Positions 29,607-38,972 of a stretch of 64,000 nucleotides of DNA are shown piece after piece; position 1 is the first letter of the stretch; each line of letters begins with the position of its first letter. The DNA comes from Pseudomonas sp. Fl4BN1 (GTDB lineage Bacteria > Pseudomonadota > Gammaproteobacteria > Pseudomonadales > Pseudomonadaceae), in assembly GCF_009908285.1 (NCBI RefSeq), contig NZ_JAAARM010000004.1, positions 124,001-188,000 on the forward strand. The letters are read 5' to 3'. Both the position numbers and the translations under genes were made by a program. The notes under the pieces were generated by a model, which ran no database searches, was not told the origin of the DNA, and saw only the letters and a list, made by a program, of their open reading frames with translations.

Positions 29607-29966
29607 TTACTTGGCGCGCACCAGGCGCAGGGCCGCGATCACCACCGCAAACACCGCCAGGGTGGTGTTGTACAGAGCCAAGGCGGGAATGCCGGCCAAC
29701 ACGGCCAGCACCGCCAACCCCCAGCCGGCACGCCCGGGAACGACAAACGCCAGCAGTGCCGCGCCCAAGGCACTCCAGCCCAGCACCTTGAAGTGGATCA
29801 TCCAGCCCAGGTTCGAGCGCAACGAACATTCCCAACGGCTGGCCTCATCGACACAGACGCCCACCCATCGAGCATCCTCCATGAAGCCGTAGCGCAGGCC
29901 ATAACTGGCGGCCAACCACAGCGGCAGGACAACAAGCAGCAGAATCAAGGGCAAGCGGCGAGACAT
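29607..29966 (-). CDS. Small membrane protein of unknown function
   Basis: This 119-residue protein is not recognised. From MSRRLPLILLLVVLPLWLAASYGLRYG it has an N-terminal membrane helix. A short extracytoplasmic part follows with two cysteines in 'VGVCVDEASRWECSLRSN', which could pair. Three further hydrophobic helices end at 'FAVVIAALRLVRAK'. CGGAGTG is well placed before this ATG; an earlier in-frame ATG (30035) is not. It stands alone, converging on the GH17 gene. Confidence 0.7.
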   Translation of the reverse strand: MSRRLPLILLLVVLPLWLAASYGLRYGFMEDARWVGVCVDEASRWECSLRSNLGWMIHFKVLGWSALGAALLAFVVPGRAGWGLAVLAVLAGIPALALYNTTLAVFAVVIAALRLVRAK

Positions 29967-30201
29967 GAAACACTCCGAACAATCAAAACGGCGCCCAGCA
30001 TAATCGTCCATGGACGCTTGGCAAGCTCGATGCATAGATAACTGTTAAGCAAATAGCGGCAAAGTGTATCGCCCGGCTACTATCACCCCCCTGATGTGCC
30101 TGCCACAGGCGTTATTTGCATCCAACCATGGCACTTCGGCAGCAGCGCGGTGGTCATAGCCTGCGAACCTCATTCGGCACCTTCCTTCTAGGGATATAGT
30201 C

Positions 30202-31500
30202 ATGCTTCGTTTCTTGCGCTTCGCCGCCCTGTTCGGCGGCCTTATCCTGAGTGCGTCCGCACTGGCGGTCGACGTTGACGCGGCCAGTTATGGCTATCCG
30301 TTGACCAACCCCTTCGAAGCCACCATTGCCACCACGCCACCGGAGTTGCGCCCGGAACTGCCCTCCAATGACGATATCCGTCAGTCGGACCACAGCCTGA
30401 CCCTGCGCCCGGAGCGCGAGTTCATCCTCCCGGACAATTTCTGGGCGGTGAAGAAGCTCACCTACCGCATCGCCACCCAGGACCACGCTGCGCCGCTGAT
30501 CTTCCTGATTGCCGGTACCGGCGCGCGCTACGACAGCAGCCTCAACGAGTACCTGAAGAAGCTCTACTACAAGGCCGGCTACCACGTGGTGCAACTGTCC
30601 TCGCCCACCAGTTTCGACTTCATCAGCGCCGCCTCGCGCTTCGCCACGCCCGGCGTGACCCAGGAAGATGCCGAAGACATGTACCGGGTGATGCAGGCCG
30701 TGCGGGCGCAAAATCCCAAGCTGCCGATCACCGAGTTCTATCTCACCGGCTACAGCCTGGGGGCCCTGGATGCGGCGTTCGTCAGCAAGCTGGATGAAAC
30801 CCGGCGCAGCTTCAACTTCAAGAAAGTCCTGCTGCTCAACCCGCCGGTCAACCTCTACACCTCGATCACCAACCTCGACAAGCTGGTACAGACCGAGGTC
30901 AAGGGCATCAACAACAGCACCACCTTCTACGAATTGGTACTGGGCAAGCTGACCCGCTACTTCCAGCAGAAGGGCTACATCGATCTCAACGACGCCCTGC
31001 TCTACGATTTCCAACAGTCCAAGCAACACCTGACCAACGAACAGATGGCGATGCTGATCGGCACCTCGTTCCGCTTCTCCGCGGCGGACATCGCCTTCAC
31101 CTCGGACCTGATCAACCGTCGCGGCCTGATCACCCCGCCCAAGTACCCGATCCGCGAAGGCACCAGCCTCACGCCGTTTCTCAAGCGCGCCCTGCAATGC
31201 GACTTCGACTGCTACCTGACCGAACAGGTGATCCCGATGTGGCGTGCCCGTACCGACGGCGGCAGCCTGTTGCAACTGATCGACCAGGTGAGCCTCTACG
31301 CCCTGCAGGACTACCTCAAGAACAGCACCAAGATCGCCGTGATGCACAACGCCGACGACGTGATCCTCGGCCCCGGCGACCTGGGCTTCCTGCGTAAAAC
31401 CTTTGGCGACCGCCTGACCGTCTACCCCCATGGCGGCCACTGCGGCAACCTCAACTACCGCGTCAACAGCGACGCCATGCTGGAGTTCTTCCGTGGCTAA
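30202..31500 (+). CDS. Exported alpha/beta-hydrolase-like protein
   Basis: This 432-residue protein starts with a signal peptide (cleavage after 'SASALA', about residue 22). It carries an alpha/beta-hydrolase-like core: 'LIFLIAGTGARYDSS' as the first strand and oxyanion loop, and Ser185 in the elbow 'TGYSLGALDAAF'. A late Asp in 'AVMHNADDVILG' and a His in 'YPHGGHCGN' complete a plausible triad. The substrate is unknown. Its stop overlaps the GTG start of the MlaA homologue, so both are made together. A lipid-related periplasmic role is a fair inference from that coupling. Confidence 0.75.
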   Translation: MLRFLRFAALFGGLILSASALAVDVDAASYGYPLTNPFEATIATTPPELRPELPSNDDIRQSDHSLTLRPEREFILPDNFWAVKKLTYRIATQDHAAPLIFLIAGTGARYDSSLNEYLKKLYYKAGYHVVQLSSPTSFDFISAASRFATPGVTQEDAEDMYRVMQAVRAQNPKLPITEFYLTGYSLGALDAAFVSKLDETRRSFNFKKVLLLNPPVNLYTSITNLDKLVQTEVKGINNSTTFYELVLGKLTRYFQQKGYIDLNDALLYDFQQSKQHLTNEQMAMLIGTSFRFSAADIAFTSDLINRRGLITPPKYPIREGTSLTPFLKRALQCDFDCYLTEQVIPMWRARTDGGSLLQLIDQVSLYALQDYLKNSTKIAVMHNADDVILGPGDLGFLRKTFGDRLTVYPHGGHCGNLNYRVNSDAMLEFFRG

Positions 31501-32281
31501 ACATCTCCTGCTTATCGCTGCGTTGCTCTGCACCGGCTATGCCCAAGCTGACAACAGCAAGGCCAACACCCCCACCGTGCCGGATGCCGACGGTTTCACC
31601 GAGCCGCTGAAGAAACTCAAGTTCAACCCCGGGCTGGACCAGCGTGAGTTCGAACGCTCGACCCTCAACGCCTTGAACATCTACGACCCGCTGGAGTCCT
31701 GGAACCGCCGGGTCTACCACTTCAACTACCGCTTCGACCAGTGGGTATTCCTGCCGGTGGTGGACGGTTACCGCTATGTGACGCCAAGCTTCCTGCGCAC
31801 CGGGGTCAGCAACTTCTTCAACAACCTCGGCGACGTGCCCAACCTGGTCAACAGCCTGTTGCAGTTCAAGGGCAAGCGCTCCATGGACACCACGGCGCGG
31901 CTGCTGCTCAACACCACCATCGGCGTAGCCGGCCTGTGGGACCCGGCCACCAAGATGGGCCTGCCACGCCAGAGCGAAGACTTCGGCCAGACCCTGGGTT
32001 TCTATGGCGTACCCGGTGGCGCCTACCTGGTGCTGCCAATCCTCGGCCCTTCGAACCTGCGCGATACCGCGGGGCTGGCGGTGGACTACACCGCAGAGTC
32101 GGCGATCAACTTTCTCAATGTCTCGGAAGTCAGCAGCAACCACCCGGAGATCTGGGCACTGCGTGGCGTCGACAAGCGCTACCAGACCAGCTTCCGCTAT
32201 GGCCAGTTGAACTCGCCGTTCGAGTACGAGAAAGTGCGCTACGTGTATAGCGAATCGCGCAAGTTGCAGATCGCCGAGTAA
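31493..32281 (+). CDS. MlaA/VacJ family protein
   Basis: MlaA proteins sit in the outer membrane and pull misplaced phospholipids from the outer leaflet. This one is 262 residues, starting with GTG inside the last codons of the hydrolase gene. The family core is complete: 'DPLESWNRRVYHFNYRFDQWV', 'VSNFFNNLGDVPNLVNSLLQ', 'GLPRQSEDFGQTLGFYGVPGGAYLVLPILGPSNLRD'. The signal peptide ends 'GYAQA-DN'. The only nearby cysteine is in 'ALLCTGYA', which does not fit a lipobox, so the protein may not be lipidated, unlike classical VacJ. It is probably a second MlaA paralogue rather than the Mla pathway member. Confidence 0.88.
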   Translation: MAKHLLLIAALLCTGYAQADNSKANTPTVPDADGFTEPLKKLKFNPGLDQREFERSTLNALNIYDPLESWNRRVYHFNYRFDQWVFLPVVDGYRYVTPSFLRTGVSNFFNNLGDVPNLVNSLLQFKGKRSMDTTARLLLNTTIGVAGLWDPATKMGLPRQSEDFGQTLGFYGVPGGAYLVLPILGPSNLRDTAGLAVDYTAESAINFLNVSEVSSNHPEIWALRGVDKRYQTSFRYGQLNSPFEYEKVRYVYSESRKLQIAE

Positions 32282-32406
32282 CCCCTACCCCGACAGTCCC
32301 GCCCATCCGGCGGGGCGACACTCCTCGGGCGGTCCGCCTGCAGCCGTTACAACCCCACAACGAGAGCGAAAAGCCGATTGGCATCTCTCGGGGAAATAGA
32401 TACGAT

Positions 32407-32425
32407 GCTAATCATTAGCTAGCTA
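32407..32425. promoter_or_regulatory. Overlapping palindromes before the FUSC transporter gene
   Basis: GCTAATCATTAGC (32407-32419), symmetric around the central C, overlaps the perfect palindrome TAGCTAGCTA (32416-32425). The pair lies 17-35 bp upstream of the start codon and looks like a MarR-type operator. No MarR gene is adjacent. Confidence 0.5.
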
Positions 32426-32441
32426 TCTATGTGTCTGAAGC

Positions 32442-34475
32442 ATGAGATTCCCCACCCTTCACATCGCCGATGTCTGGCAAGCACTCTTCGCCCCCGCGCC
32501 TTCGGACCTGTTGTTCGCCGCCAGGAACCTGATTGCCGGCGGACTGGCCCTGTACCTGGCGCTGCGCCTGAATTTCGAACAGCCGCAATGGGCCCTGACC
32601 ACCGTGTTCATCGTCAGCCAGCCCAGCAGCGGCATGGTGCTGGCTAAAGGTGCCTACCGCTTGCTGGGGACGTTTACCGGGGCCGTGGTTTCGATCCTGC
32701 TGATCGCCGTGCTGGGCCAGGCACCGCTGCTTTTCCTGCTGGCCATGGCCCTGTGGCTGGCCTTCTGCACCACCGGTGCCTCACTGCTGCGCAATCACGC
32801 CGCCTATGGCTTCGTACTGGCCGGCTACACCACCGCAATCATTGCCCTGCCCGCCACCGCGGCGCCATTGCAGGTATTCGACCAGGCCGTGGCACGCTGC
32901 TCGGAGATCGGCCTGGGAATCATCTGCGCCGCGGTGGCGAGCATCGTTCTATGGCCACGCCGGATTGAACAGACACTGGCCATTCAGGGCCGGGCCGCCT
33001 GGCTGGCGGGGCGGCGTGCGGCCGCCTCGGAACTGCTGGGGGAAGACCAGCGCAAGGGGCTCCTGGAAGCCCTGGGGCGCATCGTCGCGGTGGACGCCCA
33101 ACGTGACCATGCCTGGTTCGAAGGCCCCCTGGGACGCCGCCGCTCCCAGGCGCTGCGAGTCCTCAGCCGAGACCTGCTGGGGTTGCTGCGAGCCGCCCGG
33201 GGCGTGGCACGACAACGGCAGATGCTCGACCTGGAAAACGCCCAGCGCCTGGAGCCATTGATTCAGCAGACGATCCAGACCCTCGAAGCCGAGCATGAGC
33301 CAATCCTCGCGCCCCTGGCCCAGAGCCTGGAGCAGGCCCTGGAAGATCGCTCGCTATCAGCCGAAAACCACCTGTGCCTGGTCCAGTTGACCCAGGTATT
33401 GAACCTGGTGGAACAGAGCGCCAGCAGCATCAGCGCCGTGGAACAGGGCCGGGTACCCGCCGGCGCTCCCGGCGCCCTGTCATGGCACCGGGACATTCAG
33501 CAAGGGCTGCTGGGCGGGCTGCGCAGTGCCCTGGCCTTTCTCGCTGTGGCCGGTTTCTGGCTGCTGTCCGCCTGGCCTTCGGGACTGGGTGCCGTGTCCA
33601 TCTGCGGGGTGGTATTGAGCCTGTTTGCCGGGCGCGAGAACCCCGCGGCCGCCTGCCTGAACTTCCTCAAGGGCATAGCCCTGTCGATCCCCGTGGCGGC
33701 GGTGGTCAGCCTCGGCCTGTTGCCCGGCTGGGACGGTTTCCCGCTGCTGTGCCTGGGCCTGGGAGTGCCGTTGTTTTTTGCTTCGCTGTGCATGAGTCGG
33801 CCAAAGATCGCGCCGATCGCCTCGGCCTTCTGCATCTTCTTCGTCAACAATGTCGGCCCGAGCAATCTGATGACCTATGACCTGGGGGCCTTTCTGAACA
33901 AGGCCATGGCCACCCTGATCGGGGTCGGCATTGCCGTGGTGGTGCTGCGGCTGATCAGCCTCAACCCGGGCGAGCATCACTACCGGCGAATGTTCAAGGC
34001 GTCACTGTTCGACCTGGCACAACTCACTGCGCGCCCTGCGGAACAGGCCGAGAGCTGGTTCGGCGGGCGCATGGCCGACCGCCTGATCCGGTTATCGAGG
34101 TATTGGCAGATGCAACCCGAGAACCGTCGCGTTCACTGGGACAACGGCCTGCTGGGGCTGGACCTGGGCGATGAGTTGCTGCAATTGCGCAGTTGCCTGG
34201 ACCCGGCGCAGGGAGCCCTGGCTGCCGAGCGCGACCGCTATCTGTTGCACTTGGCAGCACTGCTCAAGCATGGCGGCCCGACTGTGGCACGCGGCGATCA
34301 GTTGGACGCGGCCTCGGTGGCTCTGCTCAAGGCCCTGGAGAAAGACCGAGGCCTGGCCGTTCAGCCTCAAGAGATGGCCCGGGCGGCGATCCTGCAGTTG
34401 CAGTTCACCTGGCGTCGCTGGTGCCGGCAGCAGCCATCCGGCGCATTACCGGCCAGGCTGACAGCCGCCGGCTGA
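32442..34475 (+). CDS. FUSC family transporter (AaeB-like)
   Basis: The 677-residue protein has the duplicated layout of the FUSC/AaeB family. An N-terminal block of about six helices (residues 20-175) and a cytoplasmic stretch rich in Leu/Gln/Glu (about 180-355) come first. A second helix block (about 360-510) and a cytoplasmic tail follow. Relatives export aromatic carboxylic acids with a membrane-fusion partner. Here no HlyD-like fusion gene or DUF1656 gene accompanies it. The ribosome site before the ATG is poor. Overlapping palindromes just upstream suggest tight induction. Confidence 0.85.
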   Translation: MRFPTLHIADVWQALFAPAPSDLLFAARNLIAGGLALYLALRLNFEQPQWALTTVFIVSQPSSGMVLAKGAYRLLGTFTGAVVSILLIAVLGQAPLLFLLAMALWLAFCTTGASLLRNHAAYGFVLAGYTTAIIALPATAAPLQVFDQAVARCSEIGLGIICAAVASIVLWPRRIEQTLAIQGRAAWLAGRRAAASELLGEDQRKGLLEALGRIVAVDAQRDHAWFEGPLGRRRSQALRVLSRDLLGLLRAARGVARQRQMLDLENAQRLEPLIQQTIQTLEAEHEPILAPLAQSLEQALEDRSLSAENHLCLVQLTQVLNLVEQSASSISAVEQGRVPAGAPGALSWHRDIQQGLLGGLRSALAFLAVAGFWLLSAWPSGLGAVSICGVVLSLFAGRENPAAACLNFLKGIALSIPVAAVVSLGLLPGWDGFPLLCLGLGVPLFFASLCMSRPKIAPIASAFCIFFVNNVGPSNLMTYDLGAFLNKAMATLIGVGIAVVVLRLISLNPGEHHYRRMFKASLFDLAQLTARPAEQAESWFGGRMADRLIRLSRYWQMQPENRRVHWDNGLLGLDLGDELLQLRSCLDPAQGALAAERDRYLLHLAALLKHGGPTVARGDQLDAASVALLKALEKDRGLAVQPQEMARAAILQLQFTWRRWCRQQPSGALPARLTAAG

Positions 34476-34482
34476 ACAGGGA

Positions 34483-35406
34483 TCAGCCGCGTACCGCGCG
34501 CCAACCCCTGCCCACCAGCGTCACAGCCAACAGCACCAGCCCCCCGGCAATGATCCCGGCCACGGCATTGAGCAGGGTCGGCATGATCACCGAGACCACG
34601 CCGATCAGCGCCGCGCTGCGCTCGGCCAGGCCTTCAATCAGATGATGCACTGCAGGAACGCCGTGGGTGAGGATGCCGCCGCCGACCATGAACATGGCCG
34701 CCGTGCCGATCACCGACAGACTCTTCATCATCAGTGGCGCCGCCCGCAAGATCGCCCCGCCAATGCGCTTGGCCAGGGCACCCGGCTTCCGCGCCAGCCA
34801 CAGTCCCAGGTCATCCAGCTTGACGATGCCACCCACCAGGCCATAGACACCGACCGTCATGACAATCGCGATCCCCGAAAGCACCACCACCTGCTGCGTC
34901 AGCGAAGCCCCCGCCACGATCCCCAGGGTGATGGCGATGATTTCTGCGGAGAGAATGAAGTCGGTGCGGATTGCCCCTTTGATTTTCTCCCGCTCAAAAG
35001 CCACCAGGTCCACCTGGGGATCGGCCAGCGCCTGCAGGGTCGACTCGTGCCCAGTCACCTCCTCGGCCTGGTGCAGGTACTTGTGCGCCAGCTTCTCGAA
35101 CCCCTCAAAACACAAGTAGGCGCCGCCGAGCATCAGCAATGGCGTGACCAACCAGGGCGCCAGGGCACTGATGGCCAGCGCCGCGGGCACCAGGATCAGC
35201 TTGTTGCGAAACGACCCCTTGGCCACGGCCCAGACCACCGGAATTTCCCGCTCCGCGCGCACCCCGGAAACCTGTTGGGCGTTGAGCGCCAGATCGTCGC
35301 CCAGTACCCCTGCGGTTTTCTTCGCCGCCATCTTGCTCATCAAGGCCACGTCATCCAGTACCGCGGCGATGTCGTCGAGCAAAACCAGCAAACTGCTTCC
35401 AGCCAT
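34483..35406 (-). CDS. DUF808 family inner-membrane protein (YedI-like)
   Basis: This 307-residue polytopic protein belongs to DUF808, whose function is unknown. The N-terminal signature '[43 protein letters not shown]' is typical of the family. Hydrophobic segments follow from residue 75 on, including '[38 protein letters not shown]'. The ATG at 35406 has GGGAAG upstream; the open frame extends beyond to 36024 but only as the shadow of the TetR gene. It converges on the FUSC gene with an 8-bp gap. Confidence 0.88.
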   Translation of the reverse strand: MAGSSLLVLLDDIAAVLDDVALMSKMAAKKTAGVLGDDLALNAQQVSGVRAEREIPVVWAVAKGSFRNKLILVPAALAISALAPWLVTPLLMLGGAYLCFEGFEKLAHKYLHQAEEVTGHESTLQALADPQVDLVAFEREKIKGAIRTDFILSAEIIAITLGIVAGASLTQQVVVLSGIAIVMTVGVYGLVGGIVKLDDLGLWLARKPGALAKRIGGAILRAAPLMMKSLSVIGTAAMFMVGGGILTHGVPAVHHLIEGLAERSAALIGVVSVIMPTLLNAVAGIIAGGLVLLAVTLVGRGWRAVRG

Positions 35407-35574
35407 GGGCCAGGCTTCCCTGCGTGAAATAAGACCCGAAGCATACCGCGCCGCAGGCCGGGCAGGCGAGATGCCGGAAGCTGGAAAACCACGGCCAACG
35501 GGCATTCTTGAGCCCCTCGCGACGCCGGTGCTACCATGCGCAACCGCCCGAACAGGCAAGGAATCCCCCGGTTT

Positions 35575-36183
35575 ATGAGCACCATCCGCGAGCGCAATAA
35601 AGAACTGATCCTGCGGGCCGCCAGTGAAGAGTTTGCCGACAAGGGCTTTGCAGCGACCAAGACCAGCGACATCGCCGCCAAGGCCGGGTTGCCCAAGCCC
35701 AACGTCTACTACTACTTCAAGTCCAAGGAAAACCTCTACCGCGAGGTGCTGGAAAGCATCATCGAGCCGATTCTCCAGGCTTCCACTCCGTTCAACGCCG
35801 ACGGCGTGCCCAGTGAAGTGCTCAGTGGCTACATCCGTTCGAAGATCCGCATCTCCCGCGACCTGCCCTTTGCTTCCAAAGTGTTTGCCAGCGAGATCAT
35901 GCATGGCGCCCCGCACCTGAGCCCGGACCAGGTGGAACAGCTCAACGTCCAGGCCAAGCACAACATCGAATGCATCCAGACCTGGATTGACCGTGGCCAG
36001 ATCGCCCCGCTCGATCCCAACCACCTGATGTTCAGCATCTGGGCCGCGACCCAGACCTACGCTGACTTCGACTGGCAGATCTCGGTGGTCACCGGCAAGG
36101 CCAAGCTTACCGAAGAAGACTACGAGGCGGCGGCGCAGACCATCATCCGCCTGGTACTCAAGGGCTGCGAACCGGACCGCTGA
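35575..36183 (+). CDS. TetR family regulator
   Basis: This 202-residue repressor-type regulator has a clear N-terminal DNA-binding domain: '[51 protein letters not shown]' (residues 10-60). The C-terminal ligand domain resembles the RutR branch ('[18 protein letters not shown]'). RutR-type proteins sense pyrimidines in other bacteria. AAGGA lies 13 nt before this ATG; an earlier in-frame ATG at 35536 would add 13 residues. It is divergent from DUF808 and stands just before the glyoxylate genes, which makes control of those genes plausible. Confidence 0.85.
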   Translation: MSTIRERNKELILRAASEEFADKGFAATKTSDIAAKAGLPKPNVYYYFKSKENLYREVLESIIEPILQASTPFNADGVPSEVLSGYIRSKIRISRDLPFASKVFASEIMHGAPHLSPDQVEQLNVQAKHNIECIQTWIDRGQIAPLDPNHLMFSIWAATQTYADFDWQISVVTGKAKLTEEDYEAAAQTIIRLVLKGCEPDR

Positions 36184-36295
36184 GATCCAGCCCGCTCATC
36201 CCCCTTCGCTCGCCACTGGCGCAAGCTGCGCACCTCAATAGCAGTCACGGCAAGCATCCTGACCCGGAAACACCTTCGGGCCGGGTTGCCCGATC

Positions 36296-36327
36296 AGACC
36301 CCGAGCCCGCGACAGCGGCTTGGGGTC
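36296..36327. terminator. Hairpin at the end of the GlcG-like gene
   Basis: GACCCC (36297-36302) pairs with GGGGTC (36322-36327), with GAGCC/GGCT extension. A second stem (ACCCGG/CCGGGT) lies just before, at about 36262-36286. Both sit between the converging TetR and GlcG-like genes, and the first overlaps the GlcG-like stop codon. Confidence 0.5.
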
Positions 36328-36766
36328 AGGCCGCTACGCCGCCGTCCGCCTTCAGGCCCTGGGCCTCGATGGCGCTGATGGCACACTGCTCGTCAATGTC
36401 CGAGGTATCGCCACTGATGCCGATCGCGCCAATCACCGCACCGGCCTGATCCCGGATCAATACCCCACCCGGCGCCGGCACCACACTGCCCTGTCCCAGC
36501 CCATTCAATGCACCGATGAACGCGGGGCGCTGCTGTGCGTCCAGGGCCAGCAGGCGCGAGCCCTTGCCCAGGGCCACTGCCCCCCAGGCCTTGCCGATGG
36601 CGATCTGCGGCCGCAGCAGGCTGGCGCCATCCTCGCGTTGCAGGGTCACCAGGTGCCCGCCGGCATCCAGCACGGCGATGGTCAACGGGGCCGCGCTGAT
36701 CTTGCGCCCCGCACTGATGGCCTGGTTGGCCAGGTTGACTGCGACTTTCAAGGTTAAAGCGCTCAT
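36326..36766 (-). CDS. GlcG/HbpS-like (DUF336) protein
   Basis: The protein is 146 residues from MSALTLKVAVNLANQAISAG, the usual length for the GlcG/HbpS (DUF336) fold. The conserved run 'PLTIAVLDAGGHLVTLQREDGASLLRPQIAIGKAWGA' and 'PGGVLIRDQAGAVIGAIGISGDTSDIDEQCAI' are both present. GlcG homologues occur in glycolate and glyoxylate operons but have no settled function; HbpS binds haem. AAGGA lies at good distance. It is divergent from gcl and shares its control region, including one of the two TTGTATACAA sites. Confidence 0.88.
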   Translation of the reverse strand: MSALTLKVAVNLANQAISAGRKISAAPLTIAVLDAGGHLVTLQREDGASLLRPQIAIGKAWGAVALGKGSRLLALDAQQRPAFIGALNGLGQGSVVPAPGGVLIRDQAGAVIGAIGISGDTSDIDEQCAISAIEAQGLKADGGVAA

Positions 36767-36859
36767 GGGTGCCGTCCTTATCTTGTTATTGAGAAAGCCA
36801 GAGGAAGCTTCTTGTAGGAGAAGTCCGATACAACAAATAGAACACAATGAATTTATTTT

Positions 36860-36869
36860 TTGTATACAA
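36860..36869. promoter_or_regulatory. TTGTATACAA operator-like palindrome, copy 1
   Basis: This perfect ten-base palindrome is identical to the one at 37000-37009, 140 bp apart, in the divergent region between the GlcG-like gene and gcl. The sequence is of the type bound by FadR-subfamily GntR regulators. It lies about 95 bp upstream of the GlcG-like start. Confidence 0.6.
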
Positions 36870-36954
36870 TAATTCGCGAAACACCTCTCCTGCGACAAAA
36901 GGACGCCGGTTTATCGGGGTCTTGCTGAAAGCCACTGTAGCCCAAGAAAATGGA

Positions 36955-36984
36955 TTGACCTGCGTAGCCCGCCGTGAATACACT
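36955..36984 (+). promoter_or_regulatory. Candidate sigma70 promoter of gcl
   Basis: TTGACC (36955-36960) and TACACT (36979-36984) are 18 bp apart. Transcription would start near 36991, so the second TTGTATACAA site would lie at about +10 to +19, a classic repressor position. Confidence 0.5.
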
Positions 36985-36999
36985 TTGCGGAAAAGCCAC

Positions 37000-37009
37000 T
37001 TGTATACAA
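37000..37009. promoter_or_regulatory. TTGTATACAA operator-like palindrome, copy 2
   Basis: Identical to the copy at 36860-36869. It ends 26 bp before the gcl start codon, just upstream of the AAGAGG ribosome site, where a bound repressor would block transcription of gcl and the genes after it. Confidence 0.6.
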
Positions 37010-37035
37010 TTACAAAACGTAAGAGGCACAAAACC

Positions 37036-38811
37036 ATGAGCAAAATGAGAGCAATCGAAGCCGCCGTTCTGGTGATGCGCCGTGAAGGGGTCGATACCGC
37101 TTTTGGCATCCCGGGTGCCGCCATCAACCCGTTGTATTCCGCGCTGCAGAAAGTCGGTGGCATCGATCACGTACTCGCTCGCCACGTTGAAGGCGCCTCG
37201 CACATGGCCGAGGGCTACACCCGCACCAAGGCCGGCAACATCGGCGTGTGCATCGGCACTTCGGGCCCCGCGGGTACCGACATGGTCACCGGCCTGTACA
37301 GCGCCTCTGCCGACTCGATCCCGATTCTCTGCATCACCGGCCAGGCACCGCGGGCACGCCTGCACAAGGAAGACTTCCAGGCCGTGGACATCACCAGCAT
37401 CGTCAAGCCGGTGACCAAGTGGGCCACCACTGTGCTGGAACCCGGCCAGGTGCCTTACGCCTTCCAGAAAGCCTTCTATGAAATGCGCTCCGGCCGTCCT
37501 GGCCCAGTGCTGATCGACCTGCCATTCGATGTACAGATGGCAGAAATCGAATTCGATATCGACGCCTACCAGCCCCTGCCGCTGGCCAAGCCTGCGGCGA
37601 GCCGGATCCAGGCGGAAAAGGCCCTGGCCATGCTGGACCAGGCCGAGCGTCCGCTGCTGGTGGCCGGTGGTGGCGTGATCAACGCCGACGCCAGCGAACT
37701 GTTGGTGGAGTTCGCCGAACTGACCGGCATTCCGGTGATCCCGACCCTGATGGGCTGGGGCACTATCCCCGACGATCACCCGCAGATGGTGGGCATGGTC
37801 GGCCTGCAGACCTCCCACCGCTACGGCAACGCCACGATGCTCAAGTCGGACGTGGTGCTGGGCATAGGCAACCGCTGGGCCAACCGCCACACCGGTTCGG
37901 TGGACGTCTACACCGAAGGCCGCAAGTTCATTCACGTGGACATCGAGCCTACCCAGATCGGCCGGGTATTCACCCCGGACCTGGGCATCGTCTCGGACGC
38001 CGGCAGTGCCCTGACCGTGCTGCTGGAAGTGGCTCGCGAATGGCAGACCGCCGGCAAGCTGAAAGATCGCAGCGCCTGGTTGCATGACTGCCAGCAGCGC
38101 AAGGCCAGCCTGCACCGCAAGACCCACTTCGACAACGTTCCGGTCAAGCCGCAACGGGTCTACGAAGAGATGAACCAGGTGTTCGGCAAGGACACCTGTT
38201 ACGTCAGCACCATCGGCCTGTCGCAGATTGCCGGTGCACAGTTTCTCCACGTCTACAAACCACGCCACTGGATCAACTGCGGCCAGGCCGGCCCGCTGGG
38301 CTGGACCATTCCCGCCGCCCTGGGCGTGGTCAAGGCTGACCCGAGCCGCAAGGTGGTGGCACTGTCCGGCGATTACGACTTCCAGTTCATGATCGAGGAG
38401 CTGGCAGTGGGTGCGCAGTTCAAGCTGCCGTACATCCACGTGGTGGTGAACAACTCCTACCTGGGGCTGATCCGCCAGGCCCAGCGCGGCTTCGAGATGG
38501 ACTACTGCGTGCAGCTGTCCTTCGACAACCTCAACGCCCCCGAGCTCAATGGCTATGGTGTCGATCACGTCGCCGTGGTCGAGGGGCTGGGTTGCAAGGC
38601 ACTGCGGGTGTTCGAGCCGAGTGAAATCCAACCGGCACTGCGCAAGGCCCAGGAAATGGCCGAGGAGTTCAAGGTACCGGTCATGGTGGAAATCATCCTC
38701 GAGCGGGTGACCAACATCTCCATGGGCACCGAGATCAACGCGGTCAACGAATTCGAAGACCTGGCGCTGGTCGGCAACGACGCCCCTACTGCGATTTCCC
38801 TGCTCGACTAA
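37036..38811 (+). CDS. gcl: Glyoxylate carboligase
   Basis: Gcl joins two glyoxylates into tartronate semialdehyde with release of CO2, using thiamine diphosphate and FAD. It is 591 residues from [29 protein letters not shown]. The position of the usual catalytic Glu of ThDP enzymes is Val51 ('[15 protein letters not shown]'), the hallmark that separates Gcl from acetolactate synthases. The ThDP/Mg motif begins '[18 protein letters not shown]' and ends '[10 protein letters not shown]'. AAGAGG precedes this ATG; the frame also runs upstream without a start of similar quality. It is the first gene of the glyoxylate-to-pyruvate operon. Confidence 0.97.
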   Translation: MSKMRAIEAAVLVMRREGVDTAFGIPGAAINPLYSALQKVGGIDHVLARHVEGASHMAEGYTRTKAGNIGVCIGTSGPAGTDMVTGLYSASADSIPILCITGQAPRARLHKEDFQAVDITSIVKPVTKWATTVLEPGQVPYAFQKAFYEMRSGRPGPVLIDLPFDVQMAEIEFDIDAYQPLPLAKPAASRIQAEKALAMLDQAERPLLVAGGGVINADASELLVEFAELTGIPVIPTLMGWGTIPDDHPQMVGMVGLQTSHRYGNATMLKSDVVLGIGNRWANRHTGSVDVYTEGRKFIHVDIEPTQIGRVFTPDLGIVSDAGSALTVLLEVAREWQTAGKLKDRSAWLHDCQQRKASLHRKTHFDNVPVKPQRVYEEMNQVFGKDTCYVSTIGLSQIAGAQFLHVYKPRHWINCGQAGPLGWTIPAALGVVKADPSRKVVALSGDYDFQFMIEELAVGAQFKLPYIHVVVNNSYLGLIRQAQRGFEMDYCVQLSFDNLNAPELNGYGVDHVAVVEGLGCKALRVFEPSEIQPALRKAQEMAEEFKVPVMVEIILERVTNISMGTEINAVNEFEDLALVGNDAPTAISLLD

Positions 38812-38972
38812 CCCCCCGAAGCCACTGCCACAGGCTCGGTCCGCGTTTGGCCGAGCGGGTTCGCCGAACCTTGCGGCGGTCTGCCCAGTGCGGCCTCTTC
38901 CGAGAGGTCGCACGCAGATCGAACGCAGCCTTCGCAGCGGCCACAGGCTTAACCGCTTTACAGGAGACCACC

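Noticed and set aside
34483..36024. 513-residue minus-strand frame for the DUF808 gene
   Set aside because: The part beyond 35406 is antisense to the TetR gene; the DUF808 signature begins exactly at the ATG at 35406.
37036..38811. Gcl as acetolactate synthase
   Set aside because: Val51 replaces the catalytic Glu, and the operon context with hyi and glxR fits glyoxylate carboligase.
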